From Moniliella sp. 'wahieum' (taxonomy: Eukaryota > Basidiomycota > Moniliellomycetes > Moniliellales > Moniliellaceae), in contig RSEE01000056.1 in NCBI GenBank assembly GCA_003971905.1, positions 186,001 to 250,000 on the forward strand: DNA of 64,000 nt, written 5' to 3'. The position numbers and the translations under genes were made by a program. Below the pieces are notes generated by a model. The model had not been told where the DNA came from. It saw only the letters and a program-made list of their open reading frames with translations, and did not search any database. This document shows, one piece after another, positions 1-11,805 of this stretch. Each line of letters starts with the position of its first letter. Position 1 is the stretch's first letter.

Positions 1-895
1 TAGAAGCAGATCCGAAAGCTCTGCGAAGGGTGAGGGTAGACGGGATGCCAAGATGGCGCGGCCATCCTACAGACTGAGGTTAGATTACGGTCATGCAATG
101 TTGAGGAGTGAAGAACGCACCTTGGTGTTGGACAAGACCAGCAAGCAGCGCAGGATCTCGTGTAGCAATAGGTCATCGTGCTGCTCCTCGCGCCATTCGA
201 GCTGTAGTAGATTGGAGAGGATAGTGAGCAGCGCATCAAACCCGCTTGCGCCGCGTGGGGTCGGGGCTGCAAAAGCAGTGGCCCACGAGGGCGACTCCGC
301 CGTCAAGACAGCACGAAGGGATTTGACTTGACGAATGTCGAGCTGAGTGGCGGGCGCACTGCGCAGCATGTCTGCATACCACCGCGGCGGCTGTGCTCGG
401 CGTGGGGATGCGCGGCAAGGGGCTGGTTGTGCGACTTGGGCTTCCGCTGCGGCTGGCAGCGGGGCTTCCTGAGATGATGGGGGACGGGGTGCGACTGGGT
501 ACCAGGCTGGGGCGTGGACTGGCACTCATGCTTACTGGGCTGCGGCTGCGGCTGCGGCTCCTGTCGCGGCTGCTGCGCGCCGCCTTGACAACGCGGCCAA
601 GGGTGCCGAAGTTGAGCCCCTTTGGGGGCGGCGGAGGGCTGTCGGCATGGGCGCTAGGGGGGCCGGTAAAGAGCATGTTGGCAGGCGGAGGGGCAGGCGG
701 GGCGAGGCGAGTGCTGCTGGGCTGGGCGGGGGCGGGGGCGGGGGAGGAGGGAGAGACGGCAAGCGCAGTGGCGCCGGCGAGGAGCTGGGCCTTGAGGGCG
801 GGGTCGAGCCCCGAGAGGCGCGGACGCTGGGCGGGGCCGACGTCGAACTGGTCGAGCAGCGCGCCAAAGTCGGCGTCGATGTCGGCGGGAGGCAT
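1..895 (-). CDS. Formin, N-terminal part (Diaphanous-type GTPase-binding domain), truncated by window edge
   Basis: Formins nucleate and elongate unbranched actin filaments downstream of Rho GTPases. The chosen ATG (895-893) opens an acidic start (PPADIDADFGALLDQFD), followed by a long Pro/Ser/Arg-rich disordered stretch. The segment around 375-122 reads RWYADMLRSAP, then ESPSWATAF, LEWREEQHDD and LLLHEILRCL, the classic pattern of the Drf_GBD domain. A 54-nt intron (120-67, donor GTGCGT) leads to DGRAILASRLPSPFAELSDLLL, which continues the domain to the window edge. FH3, FH1 and FH2 domains would lie to the left and are not visible. A reading-frame change near 385-395, between the Ser-rich part and RWYADML, needs one indel and fits the deletion pattern elsewhere in the window. 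The start is uncertain because the open frame extends upstream to 1261. The family call rests on the GBD motif only. Confidence 0.72.
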
Positions 896-1141
896 GGGCA
901 GCGTGCGGGTGGTGGCGGCGGCGCGAGGGGTGTTGATCGCCCGGCGGGAGGCCCAGCGGGGTGCTATTAGGGACGCTCTACCAGGTGGCGCAGGGGGCGT
1001 GTGTTGGGTGGCAATTCTACATCTTAGGTAAGCCCCGACTCCACATTTCCCACCGGCCGAACCACAGAAGAGCGTAACCAGCACACGCGCGCCCAGAGCA
1101 CCGCGCACGCCGCCGCCGCTGCCACCACCACCTCCCCGGCC

Positions 1142-3509
1142 ATGCCGCCCGATGAGCACGAGCTGCACACGAGCGGCGCCTACACCGACGGCATGCGCGT
1201 CGTGCCCCCCCTCGGTGCTGGCCACCGTCCCGGCGCCCTTGCCGGCGTTCCGGGCGGCCACCTGCAGTCGGCCAGTGCGAGCAACACTCGCCAGCCCAGC
1301 CTGCTCTCCCGCTCCATGGCCTCGCTCCGGCGCCAGTGACGCCTACGCGACCCATGGGTGCCGGTCATGATGCACAGCCGTCGCAGCCGGACACGCGCCC
1401 GCTGCTGAGCGCGGCGGATGCGTACCTGTCCTTGCCCGACCAGCCCCAATACCCCAGCAGGACCGCGGCGCCGGCTGCTCGCCCGACATGGCCGAACTTG
1501 CGCCACCTGCCGACACAAGGGCACAATCCACTGTCACCTCCACCGACTCCTACCCAATCCTCAGGCCCAGTTGGGATTACGTCAATGTCACGAGCCCTCG
1601 CCTCTTCATCCGGCCACTCGTCCTCCGCTCCCCTCGCCGACACCCTCGGTCGCGGTCTTGACCCCGCCCCCTCTCCGGTTCTGGCCCCGACGCCCAGCTG
1701 CACCCCCACCCATACGCATCAGGGCCGGGTGCCACTTCTCCATGGCCCATGGCTAGTACACCCTCGGGCTTACTCGACGAGCCCGATCCCCGACCCACGA
1801 CGAATCCCGAAACCAGCTTCTCCCGTCGACCCTTAGTCCCAGTGCCCCTCCGTCATGGACTGCATTGGGCCTCGGTCGCCGCCGGCGAAGTAAACGCCAA
1901 CGTGTCCCCACCGACGGCCCCCCGCCAAGGGCAGAGCAGTGTGCATCATCCTTACCCTTCTTGCCTTGTTCGTCTGTCTCGGCGTGGGGTTGGGTGTTGG
2001 CCTGGGGCTGGGTCTTCCGAAACGATCCTCACACCTAGCCGCCAGCGGCCATATTAAGCTCCCCACTCCCCCCAAATGCTGCCTTTCTTCGCTGGGCCCC
2101 TTGTCCGGGCCAAACGGAGGCAACAGTACCGTTGATGCACTCCAGCCGCTGGGCCGACCCGGCGGGAGAGGCAGCCAGTAATGCCACTCTCGGCGTGGTG
2201 GTCCAGCATGGCATTGACCGCGACTTTCAAGCGGCTTTTTCCGACCTGGCACCGCTGTTGGACCTGAGCTCGGCAGTGCTTATCGCGCCCAACTTTTACT
2301 TACCTAGCGACTCACCTACCCTCAACCACACAAGCAACACCTACTCCAACTGGTACAATGCCTCTGAGACAATGGCATGGAACAACTTTACTGATTGGGT
2401 GGGCGGGGCCGACCCTGTTGCGCCCAACTCCTCTCTTGTCTCTTCAAACCAAATGGTTGCGGAAAGCAAGCAATGCAGCACTTACGACGTCTACGACGGT
2501 CTGATTGCTCTCTTGGCCAATACCACACTCTATCCTAATCTGCGACACATCATCATTGCTGGCCATTCGGGGGGGGGCGCGTTCGTGGCTCGCTATGCGC
2601 TCATGGCCGCCAATCCGCCCGTCGCGCCCCCAGGGCATACCAATGTGACGGTCCGATATGTTCACGCCAACAGTCCCAGTTTCCCTTACTTTAATACCAT
2701 CCGACCCACGCCACAAGTGATCTGGACTGCCCCGGCCAGAATAACTGGATGTACGGGTTGAATATGCCAAACCGGTATGCCGCCAAACGGCTCGCCAAAC
2801 CTGTTCGAGCACTGTTTCGGTGCGTATCCCCCCCCCCCCCATCCCCATCCCTGCCCAGTTATGCGCCTGGTGGCACTACTAACCCCCCACTATCACCCGA
2901 TCAGACGGTACATCGAGCGAGACGTGGTCCAGTTGCAAGGAAACCTGGATACCCGGGCTCAATTCCCCAATGGCGACTACACATGCGAGGTGGAGGCGCA
3001 AGGCGGCGACGACACCAGAGATCGCAATTATGCCTGGTGGATCTACAAGAACCTCATGGCCGGCTCACCAACCAACGTGACAGCGCTGCCTTTCTATACC
3101 AACCTAAGTGCCCTCATCGCTCCTAGCACAGCATTCGAGGTCACCACGCTCCCCTCGACCACCCCCTCAAATTCGGGATCGGGGTCGGGGTCAGGATCGG
3201 GGTTGGGATCAGGGTCCAGGCCGTCCTCCATCGATTCGTCTAACGGATACCTTGTTTCCGCTGCGACACGGCCAGGACCATCTCCTGGGCATCCGCCCTT
3301 TCCGTCATCGCTTTTGCCTCGTGGATAACGTGGGCCATGTGGAACAGCTGATGTGGAACTCGAGCTGTGGCAAGGCCGCATTCGACCCTTTACAAGGCAC
3401 CCCAACCACCCTTAATGTCACATCCACCACCGGTTGGCCTCCTTTCCAGCCTCCTCCGCTGTCGTCATCTTCTTCCCCTTCAATCGCTGCATCCCGCAGG
3501 GTCGAATAA
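1142..3509 (+). CDS. Membrane-anchored alpha/beta hydrolase-like protein (GHSGGG nucleophile elbow)
   Basis: A type II membrane layout is visible: a Pro/Ser-rich N-terminal segment of roughly 260 residues, one hydrophobic helix near 1945-2020 (LTLLALFVCLGVGLGVGLGL), then a luminal or extracellular domain with many N-x-S/T sites. Near 2540-2610 the sequence HIIIAGHSGGGAFVARYAL is a strand-nucleophile-helix signature, with Ser of GHSGG the probable catalytic residue. Downstream CPGQNNWMYGLN and, after a probable intron (about 2820-2904, containing a 13-C tract at 2828-2840), YIERDVVQLQGNLDT continue the fold. VDNVGHVEQLMW near 3325-3355 gives a plausible catalytic His. A Gly-Ser repeat lies at about 3174-3225. 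Several frame changes (near 1335, 1940, 2130, 2730, 3290) are needed. The substrate is unknown; related fungal proteins are usually annotated only as hypothetical hydrolases. Start and end are approximate. Confidence 0.6.
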
Positions 3510-4122
3510 TCCCTTTCCGAACTGCTTTTTTTCATTCGGCCCTCATCACCATTGTATGCATCTCACTTTCCTCGTTGCGCCCAACTGGCTCCATCCCCTC
3601 TTCTTGCCCTTGCATTTCTTTCTCTCGGCTGGGCCGGTCCTGACGACGACCAGTCCGCCAAGCCGCACCTTTTTCCTCGTTCTGTCTCTGCGTATGTTAC
3701 TCTGCTTTGTTGATCACCTCCAGCACCCGTCTTCATTGAGGTCCTCCTGGACGCTCCACCCCCTGGTCCTCTCCTGTTTTTTGCGCCTTCGCCATCCCTT
3801 CCCTCTCTGCCTGCTGCCATGTCGATTCTTGCATCACAATCTCCCCACAAGTGCCCCTCCCCGACAATAAAAAAGGAGCGTCACCGTTGAACAACGCGAG
3901 TTGCCTAGCCGTACTTTCTCTCCACGGTCTACGATCCTATTCGATGTTTGCGCCTTTTATATTACCGAAAAAAATGGTGTTACATTATGGACATTGCAGC
4001 GTACAAACAACTCAGCCAGAGCGAGCTGACCATTGAATCCCGCCCCAAAGGATAGAAAGTTTCTTCCCAAGAGGGAAATGGGCGGGCAAGCGGGAAAGGA
4101 GAGAGAAAGGCACGAATGAAAG
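3510..4122. other. Convergent 3' intergenic region, hydrolase and MFS transporter
   Basis: No credible gene. It is T/C-rich just after the hydrolase stop and contains an AATAAA-like element at 3866-3871 that could serve as polyadenylation signal for the plus-strand gene. The minus-strand transporter ends at 4123. Confidence 0.5.
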
Positions 4123-5997
4123 TCACACCTCGGCCCGTTCGCGAACCAAGCGCAAGTACGCATTTTCGTTAGTCGTCGGAAGGTCTTGCCCCAGATCATC
4201 ATGGGGATACAGAGCAAAATAAAGAAGAGGTCCAGCACGGCACATGCAATCATCGTGTTCTCAATCCCGCTTGCATCGATCCAGGGCTCTGCGCATACAG
4301 TTCGGTCAGTCATCCGGGCATGGATCTATGAGGAAGGGAGCTGGAGCTGGAGTAAGACGGGGCCGAAACGTACCAACAGCAAACGTGAATCCACATGCCA
4401 TGCCGTTGTTGATCAAAGCAATGCATGCCATGCCTATACATCAAATGTGATCCATAGGTCAGAATCATTCCACCACTTTCATAGTTGGGGAGGGAGAAAG
4501 AGAGGGCAGGAGTAAAAGACGTACCTTCCATCACACAGTCCGGGTAAGCTTCTGCCACATATGTCATGGACAAGTCCCCACAGCAGCCAAAGCCAAAGCC
4601 AATGAAGCCGAGCGCCACATACGGTGCACCCCAGGACCAGCCCCGGGCAGTTCCGATCCCAAACACGAGCATGCCAATAAAGCTAATGAAGGCGGCCGGA
4701 ATCATAAACCACAAGCGATCCTCCGCTTCACGACGGCCCTGGCGGCGGGACGCGAGCCAAATGACAAACTTGTCGTTGAGCCAGCCGCCATACAAACAGC
4801 CGATCACCGAACCGATCAAGCAAGGCACGTTCATGATCCCGTCGGCAGCATCGCCATAGTTCCAAGGCGCCTCTGTCCAATTGTCCTCCTCCAGGGTGAG
4901 GTAGAAGGAGAGCCAGGCATCTTGGGCACCCCATTGCAACCCACTGTAGAGGATGGCAGGGAAGAAGAGCATGCGACAGGTCAAGCCGAGGCGTTTCCAG
5001 TACTGCACAAAGCCCGTGCCCTTTAGGTTGTGGGCAAACGTAATGGGCTGGATGCTTTCCCAGTAAGTTTTTTTCCGCTCATGTGCCCGGGAGCCCGATC
5101 CGGGGGCCAAGGCACCTGACTCGAGCAGCGTAGGCGCAATCCCATCCCCCTTGAGATTCTTCTCCTTTTCCAAGCTGGTGTTGGAACCAATCTCATGGTC
5201 TGGTGTGGGCATGGCCACCGTCTCGGCCACCAATGGCTCCCGGTTAAACATGGTCTCCTTCCATCCCAAATAGCAGGACCACGATCGTGCCCGCCGAGAT
5301 GATGACGGCCCACCATCCAATCCAGCGCCAGCCAAACGTTTCACTGTCTGCAATAAAGCCAGCGATCAGAGGGCCAATGTACGTGCCGATGGAGGTCGCC
5401 ATCACGTACAAGCCCAACGCCGCACCACGCTGGTGGTCAAACGACACGTCGGTCAGTGAAAGTTGCACGTTGGCCTCGGCGCACGACTCGCTTGCGCCGA
5501 CAAACAGTTGGTTCCAGATCGAATCGCTGGGCGTCTGAATCTTGGCAAACCAGATCGCCCCGGCCAACCCCGACAGCATCGACAGCATGTACACGCACTT
5601 GCGCCCGTACAGCCACGGCAAGGGCGCGGTAAAAAAGGTGACAAGACCAATGGCGCAAACAAGACACCTTTTGGTAGTTTAATAAGAGGAAGAAGAGGCA
5701 AACAGGTCAGCCGACATAATCGGGATTCGACCAGAATACGTACCAGCGCCGGTGTTGGCGTACGAATAAAGATGCCCAGTTGGCTCTCCATGCCGCCCTG
5801 GCCTGAGCCGGCGTCATTGGATGTGGCGGCGGTGAGGCCGACGAGGTAGCAGCACAGCAGGCCGTTCCAGAAACGACGGCTCCAGTGCCAAGTGAGCGGG
5901 TCGTTGGGGAGTCGGTTGGGATGGGAAGGAGGATGATCTCGTTGTGATCGAGCAGCTCCCACGAGCCGGGAAGCTCTTCCGTGTGGGACGAGGCCAT
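4123..5997 (-). CDS. MFS transporter of the anion:cation symporter (Dal5/allantoate permease) type
   Basis: A twelve-helix plasma-membrane symporter for small organic anions or vitamins is expected. The ATG at 5997 gives a short acidic cytosolic start, then DPLTWHWSRRFWNG before the first helix. The segment LPWLYGRKCVYMLSM matches the MFS loop 2-3 signature, and ESCAEANVQLSLTDVSFDHQRGAALGLYVMATSIGTYIGPLIAGFI fits helices 4-6. A central hydrophilic loop (NREPLVAETVAMPTP...) precedes FAHNLKGTGFVQYWKRLGL and helices 7-12. Introns: 5743-5668, 4524-4434 and 4373-4289, all with GTACGT donors. The last residues read ENAYLRLVRERAEV before TGA at 4125-4123. Single-base deletions are needed near 5915 (a CCCC run that should be longer), near 5265 and near 4160. 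The closest fungal relatives include nicotinate, allantoate and pantothenate permeases; the substrate cannot be read from sequence. Confidence 0.8.
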
Positions 5998-6923
5998 GGG
6001 AGTGACAGAGCGAGAGGGAGGGGCCGAGGCGGGTATACAAGGCCTAGGGAGGCGCCCAGTGGGTGTTCCGTCTTGCAAGTGAGGCGGAGAAGCAAGATGC
6101 GCTTTACTTAAACGGAAGTCAATACCTGGTATGGCCTGCCCCTTCTATACTTGCCCTGGTTCCCCTGTGGCGGCCAGGGCGGGTGCGTCAGTCGGGATAC
6201 ACTCTCTTGCTACGGGCACCACCACCCGCGGGTCAGGGGATATACACTGGCGCTGCGCTTGAGATGTGATTTCGGGGACCTGGCGCTTCGCTGCAGCTGG
6301 TGCTACGCTGGGGCACTGGCGCCCTGCGACGTAGCCCAGCACGGCCCCGGCACAGCGGCCTGATGCCTGAGGCCGCAGGGACAGATAAGGCTCAAGAGTC
6401 AATTCACCCATCCGCATCACTGGTCACGTGTCTTAGATGTCTGATATCAGCACGCGAGTGCAGGCGCACCGCCAACACCGCCTCTGCCGCTCTCGGCTGC
6501 TGGGCCACTGCCTCGCAGCTCGCGCCCTCTGGGTGCTCAGCGTGCTCAGCGATCGCAACGCCTCCCGGCAGTTCGGCCAGCGCAGCCCAGAGCGCCTAGC
6601 GCTCGGCGCTCGCAGCGCCAGCACTGGCACCGGCGGCACCTGCTCTATCGCCTGTCCCTCAAGTCCGTGTCTTGGGATATCGATGATTGATTGAGTTTCG
6701 CTTTCGCTCTCCTCCCATCTACATCTCGTTGTCGGTGGTTTAGTTCGGAGGTCAGGAGGAGCTTGGCGCCAGACTGACATGCCCCGAACAATGATATCCC
6801 TCCTCCTTCCCCCCGCCGCAGAGCAAAACACAGAGAGATACTGTGCAGATGAGCTCTCGGTGGGCATCATCGCCTACAACGCAACTACCCGCAAATTAAT
6901 GCATTAGACCCCTCAGGGACTAA

Positions 6924-6963
6924 TGACTAGTGACTAGTGACTGGTTACCGGTTACCGTTACCG
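6924..6963 (+). repeat. Heptamer array TGA-CTAG x2, then TGACTGG, TTA-CCGG and TTACCG units
   Basis: Units at 6924-6930 and 6931-6937 are TGA followed by the self-complementary tetramer CTAG. They run in the same 7-nt phase into TGACTGG, TTACCGG and two TTACCG units. The array is intergenic. Confidence 0.85.
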
Positions 6964-8785
6964 CAGCCCCTCTCAGATCTCACATCTCATAGGCATCACA
7001 AAGGATACGTCTCTCTTCGCATTGGCGCCACAGAGCTGTAATTGACTCCTGCTGACCGAGAGATCTCTCCACAATCTAAGATCGAAGATCTAATCTTTAT
7101 TAGTCGTTTTGTTTGCCTGCCTGACAGCACATGTGTATCATGCACCTCGAAGCAAATGCCACTCTCTACGACTAAGTTTAGCTCCGCGAGCGATCGGAGC
7201 ATGGCTTAGAACCACCGCAGCGGAAAACCTGAGATCCGAGATGCGACGTATGACAGAGATCTCTCCCCTTCTTGCCCCCACATTCGGTCCGCGCTAGCCG
7301 CGCTCACTTTCAAATTTCACTCCTATACCGCTGTAACTTCTACTTTACATAGAAAAGCAGTCTCTGTGTTGCCACAATAGATCCAACGTCTCTCCTCTGC
7401 TTGATACACTGGCAGCCAGCGAACCTCATCGGCGTCTACTGACATCAGTGTCTTCAATCACGACGTCTCCGGCCTGATGGCAAACAGCACAACTGTGCCG
7501 GAGAGGAAACAAACGGGCGCCTTTTTTCACAGACAAGGCGGGGCGGCAAAGTGGGGAGCCACAAGTCCTCAAAAGCGCGTTTTACTGACGGCATCTAAGA
7601 TCTAACAGAAGAAAAGAGACAGGAGACAGCAACGAAAGGGGAAGACGGAGAATGATTAATGAACAGAGACAGTGCCCCCACACGGCGTATACCCTTAGAG
7701 AAGCATGTGCGGCAGAGTCTGATAGCACCCCCCTAACGTCTGTCTCTTTCTCCGCTCGCTCCACGATGGTGTACCAACTTTGGCTGTATCCGAGTTGGAG
7801 ACCCGATGGCTTGTGACATGTGACACGAGGAAGTGCTATCGGATGACATTCTTAGTGCCTTCACGGTCTTCGCTTGCTTCTATTGGAGGGTAGTGCTGGG
7901 GTTCCGTTGCACGGCCCTCGGTGGATCGCGGAAGAGTTCCGCTCGCAGGGCGCGCGCGCCCTGCTCGCTTCATTTCCCTTCTCTCTCCTGTTTCCTTCCC
8001 TTCAACTCAGATGTTGCCTGAAGACTTGTGGCTCACCTCTTTGCCTTCACGCCTGTCTGAAGGCTGTTTTGCAGCTCATCCATAGGATCGCGAGTGCTCC
8101 CAAGTCGCACTCTATCTTTCCATCTGCCCAGTCGCGCGAGCCTTCCATCAGCCGCTTCGGTTCTCCGTACCTCAGCATGTCGCCTGGGTTCCTTTCACAG
8201 CCACTGCCATGCCTCAGCCCTGGAAGTGTCTGCCCGCTCCACTGCATCTACCCGTCGCTCAGCCCCGGAGGCTTCAGACACGTTACTACCCTCCAGCCGG
8301 CGTATAGGGTCGACGAAATTCACGTTACATGGATCGAGCCCGCCACTCTGGACCATCGATCATCCTTGCTTCCCCCCTTCTTCTTGTCCTGCCCCCCTCT
8401 TCTTGTCCTTCCCCCCCCCCACCTTATTTTTGTCGCAAAGACTCCAATCGCTTTCCACATCTCCTCCTTGCTCCACCGATCCGCGGCAGCCTTGTGACCA
8501 GGTCGACGGCAGTGGGTTAGCACAACCGTGGGCGTGGATTGAAGGGCACCGTGTGCGAGTGTGAGCGTCGGTGTCGCAATGGGGGCACCGGGGGGAGTAC
8601 GGGTAGGGGGCATTTTAAGTGGGTGGAGGGACGCGTCGACGCGACTCTGTCATATGCCCGATGATTGGCGCAGCCAGCCCCCCAGCCGTCACGTGCAGGT
8701 GGGGGGGGGTGCAGTAGGGTTGCACATTTTCTTTGACCCTCCGATATGGAACTTAGAGATGTGAGGGAGGCCTGAGGTCAAGCGC

Positions 8786-8819
8786 GGTTAGTGGTTAGGG
8801 TTAGCGGTTAGCGGTTAGC
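8786..8819 (+). repeat. Telomere-like tract with TTAGGG and TTAGCGG units
   Basis: Five consecutive units read TTAGTGG, TTAGGG, TTAGCGG, TTAGCGG and TTAGCG after GG at 8786-8787. One unit is the canonical TTAGGG. It is an internal, degenerate tract, flanked by ordinary sequence on both sides. Confidence 0.75.
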
Positions 8820-9162
8820 GCCTGTGAGCCAGGCCACGCCCACGCCACGCCACATCACGTGACGTGAGTTTGAAGCTGTACTATTTCATTTCAAAACCAG
8901 GCCGATCCGAAAAAAAAATACGCCGCTGCTGCGGCCAACAAGGGCATGGCGCAAGTCATCCACAATGAAATGGAGTACACTGGCCTCGCACCTGTATGAA
9001 TAACCCTACAATTGCAGCCGCCGCCTTCATCTTCCGCTTGCGGGCCGTGGCCATGTTTCTGTTTCCTCTCACCACTTCTCGCGCGCCTGAGAGTCTCTTT
9101 GAGCTAAGGTCCTTTGGACGGATTATCAGCACGCACCCCCCTATTACTTCCTTTCGATCATC

Positions 9163-9613
9163 ATGAAGCACGTCGCCGTACCTTCTGCTCGTCTCGGGTG
9201 GCAACACCGCGCCTCGGCCAAGGACGTTACCCAGCTCCTTGCCACCGTTGGCATGAGCCCGACACGGAGCGCCTGGACAAGGTTGTCGCCGATGTCTGGC
9301 AAGGACGTTTCCGAGGTGCGTAGTGTCTCTCTTTTTTGGCCGTGCCAGTCCCAGTCCCAAACATTTGTTTCGGGACTCACGGATGAACTTTCCCCTTTGC
9401 CGGATGCAACCCGATAACCTTGGATATCATCAGCTGATCGCCGCTGGTGCGGAGAAGCTCGCCTTCTGTTCCTGCTGGTGGCGCTGTGGCTGCCGCTGCC
9501 CCCGCTGCCGGTGGCGCTGCTGCTGGCGGCGACGCGCCCGCTGCCGAGGAGAAGAAGGAGGAGAAGGAAGAGGAGGAGTCGACGACGACATGGGCTTTGG
9601 TCTGTTTGACTAA
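9163..9613 (+). CDS. RPP2: 60S acidic ribosomal protein P2 (reading frame broken by several indels)
   Basis: P2 forms the stalk of the large ribosomal subunit with P1 and P0 and recruits translational GTPases. The ATG at 9163 gives MKHVA; out of frame with each other but contiguous in DNA follow SAKDVTQLLATVG, ERLDKVVADV, GKDVSE, then an intron (9316-9433, GTGCGT donor, CAG acceptor) and LIAAGAEKLA, SVPAGGAVAAAAPAAGG, EEKKEEKEEEES and the invariant tail DDDMGFGLFD before TAA at 9611-9613. The Ala/Gly hinge and acidic tail are diagnostic. At least six indels interrupt about 330 coding bases, yet the fragments between them are essentially perfect P2 sequence, so consensus error is more likely than decay. 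Length after correction (about 110 residues) is normal for the family. P1 is excluded by the MKHVA start and LIAAGAEKLA. Confidence 0.85.
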
Positions 9614-10224
9614 GCGCCTGCATTCTCTCTCTGTCCTTGGCATGAAGATGGGCAGATGGCATTTCAATGGCCTACTGGTCTAAGTTTGTCGCTGCCGCTT
9701 CTGGCCGTTTCTTTCCACGTAAGCTTCCTGCTCGGCTTGGCCTGTAGGGGCTGTAGGGGCTAGCAAAATGCCTGATCGATGTTGAATGGGATTCTGTTCA
9801 ACGGTCATCCGATTGACGTAGCACATGTTCTGCTACCCATGTAGTTCTCTGTAGTTGAACTCAGGGCAAAGTGGATAAAAGAGAAAACATCGGAGCTCTA
9901 AGGCCTGTTGATCGATGATGGACCGGACCTAGGCCAACCCCACGTCGAGCCATGGCGACGACAGGATGTACATGTGGGCGGAAGAGAAGCAATCTAGTAC
10001 AGAAGGAGAGGCAGCACGCTAATTTCGAAGGGGAGAAGATCTAGAAGATGTGTAGGGTGCAATAGGTATCAATACAGTACAGACCACAAAAGGCGCGGGC
10101 GGCCTGAGGCATGACGAAAGACTATTGGGAGAAAGTAGTAAGAAAAAAGTCCGAGTACACCATGTGGGTGATGGGAGAAGAGGGGCAGGGGCAAAAGCGG
10201 TACGGCAGAAATGAGAAGGTGAGG
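9614..10224. other. Convergent 3' region between P2 and the LEA_2-like gene
   Basis: No gene is seen. A/T content rises around 9860-10130, as expected for the two 3' untranslated regions that meet here. Confidence 0.45.
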
Positions 10225-11408
10225 TTACCACACAGGTGTGGCCATGGGTTGCCGGGCCTCTGGGCTAGGTGGGATAGCAGTAGGGTAGGCACGGCGAATG
10301 GGGAGGCCACCGGCTGTAATCATGCTAACAATCCCGCCCGCTGCAGTGTTTGCGCCTTCCATCCCGCTCAAAATCGAGCTGAGCGCGCCTACGTTGCCCG
10401 CCGCGGCAGCCGAAGAAGCGAGTGGGTTGTTGGCAATGATGGAGCTGGCCACTGCAGCAGCGCCCGAGCCCGCACCCGTTGATCCGGATAGAAGAGAGCC
10501 CAAGCTAGGGCAGTCGACATTCACCTTCACGTTGTTGACAGGGATGCTGAATTGGACGGAAAGGACGGATACTTTGATTTTGAGATTGACATCCAGCGGG
10601 ATGGTCCCGTCTCGCTTGGCCAGGAGGTGGGAATCCGGTCTACGCCGGCCCAAATTGTTTGTCAAGCTCGACAAGTTGGTCAGGCCCGACACATCCCATC
10701 CACACCCACTGGCCACATCTTGGAAGACGGGCAGCGTTGTTCAAGAGCTCATTGGCTTGAACCAGGGTTAGTTGGACTGGCAGCGCAACTGTCGTGTTGG
10801 CGTTGCTGGCGATCTTGATGTTGGCTTGTTTGGCTGTACCAATTGAATGGTCCCGAACGTTGGCCTCGTAGATGGTGGCATTGATTGTCTTGACCGTTGC
10901 GCTGATCGAGTTGGGGTTGGAAACGCCTGCGTAGACAGTGGTGTTCAAGTAGAGCGCTTGATTCGCCAGTCCCAGCTGGGGATCTGAATAACCCGACACG
11001 CCCACATTAGGCGGGCGGGCATACTGCCATAGCGGAGACGTCAGAGGCATGAAGGGTTATAGAAGAGGCGGAGAACGTACCATCACAGCGAGAAGAATGC
11101 CCGACGCAACACCAATGATGGCCAGAAAAACAAAACAAAAGATGGACCCAAAGAGCTTGGCACAGCCATTGCGTTCCGCCAAGCGAGACTTGTCCTCGGC
11201 GGTCCAGATCGAGTTGCCGCGGTAGGCACGCCCGGTGATCATGCCGTATGTGCTTGGGTGGGCGGAATGGGAGCCGCGGGGCAGACTATCTTCCTTGTCG
11301 CCGGGAGTGTCGGTAGGAGGCGTAGCCACCAGGCTCGTCGTAGCGGCCCGCGTAGTCGTTGGTGGGGTACTGCCCATACACATGTTCGTACGCTCCGTTG
11401 GTGGCCAT
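10225..11408 (-). CDS. LEA_2-like single-pass membrane protein
   Basis: The ATG at 11408 starts a Tyr/Gly-rich cytosolic segment (MATNGAYEHVYGQYP), followed by Thr/Ser-rich sequence and SRLAERNGCAKLFGSIF, then one transmembrane helix (FCFVFLAIIGVASGILLAVMV). An intron (11080-11024, GTACGT donor) follows directly. The extracytosolic part, YLNTTVYAGVSNPNSISATVKTINATIYEANV with SNANTTVALPVQLTL, has the alternating pattern of the LEA_2 beta-sandwich (late embryogenesis abundant / NDR1-like), with several N-glycosylation sites. A second similar half (DVNLKIKVSVLSVQFSIPVNNVKVNVDCP) follows, then an Ala/Gly/Ser-rich tail to TAA at 10227-10225. Frame changes near 11330 and near 10720 are needed. Fungal members of this group are vacuolar or cell-surface proteins of poorly known function; the role here is not readable from sequence. 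Confidence 0.6.
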
Positions 11409-11805
11409 GGTGGGCGGGGGTGGTGGGGGCTGCGGACTAGGGGCTGAAGACGGAAGCTTGAAGGGAGGGCGGTGGCCTGTCTTGGCAGTCGCCAATTGCT
11501 AGTGGCAAGTCGCTTGTTTCTAGCCAGTCACTGGTGGCGGCGCACGCCCCGGTGGCTCTCCGAGGCTCTCCGAGGCTCTCCGCCGCTCTCCACGCTCTCC
11601 CTCTCTCGCGGAGCATCGGGATCCCGATGTGTGGGCAACAGTGTGGCAGTGTGCCCCCGCTGCGGCCCCGCTGCGCAGCAGCGGCGCAGTGCCAAGTGCG
11701 CCCCCATGCCCCTCGTCGGGGTTCTGGCATCATGCACCATGCATGTATCATGCATCGATCATGTCCATAATGTATCACGCCTCGGGGATCGATCTGAGAT
11801 GAATA

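Larger units (their letters stand above)
5998..9162. other. Gene-poor region upstream of the P2 gene
   Basis: No open frame here gives a recognisable protein. The left part is the promoter side of the minus-strand transporter. The stretch holds the heptamer tract at 6924-6963, a TGA-CATG-TGA element at 7814-7823, a C/T-rich block around 8340-8480 and the telomere-like tract at 8786-8819. A TGACGTGA element at 8860-8867 precedes the P2 gene by about 300 nt. Confidence 0.5.

Noticed and set aside
236-1261. 341-codon minus-strand frame as the full formin N-terminus
   Set aside because: The upstream part (895-1261) is Gly/Arg-rich without conservation and overlaps the divergent hydrolase gene; the ATG at 895 is more plausible.
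8786-8819. A true chromosome end
   Set aside because: The tract is short, degenerate and flanked by kilobases of sequence on both sides.
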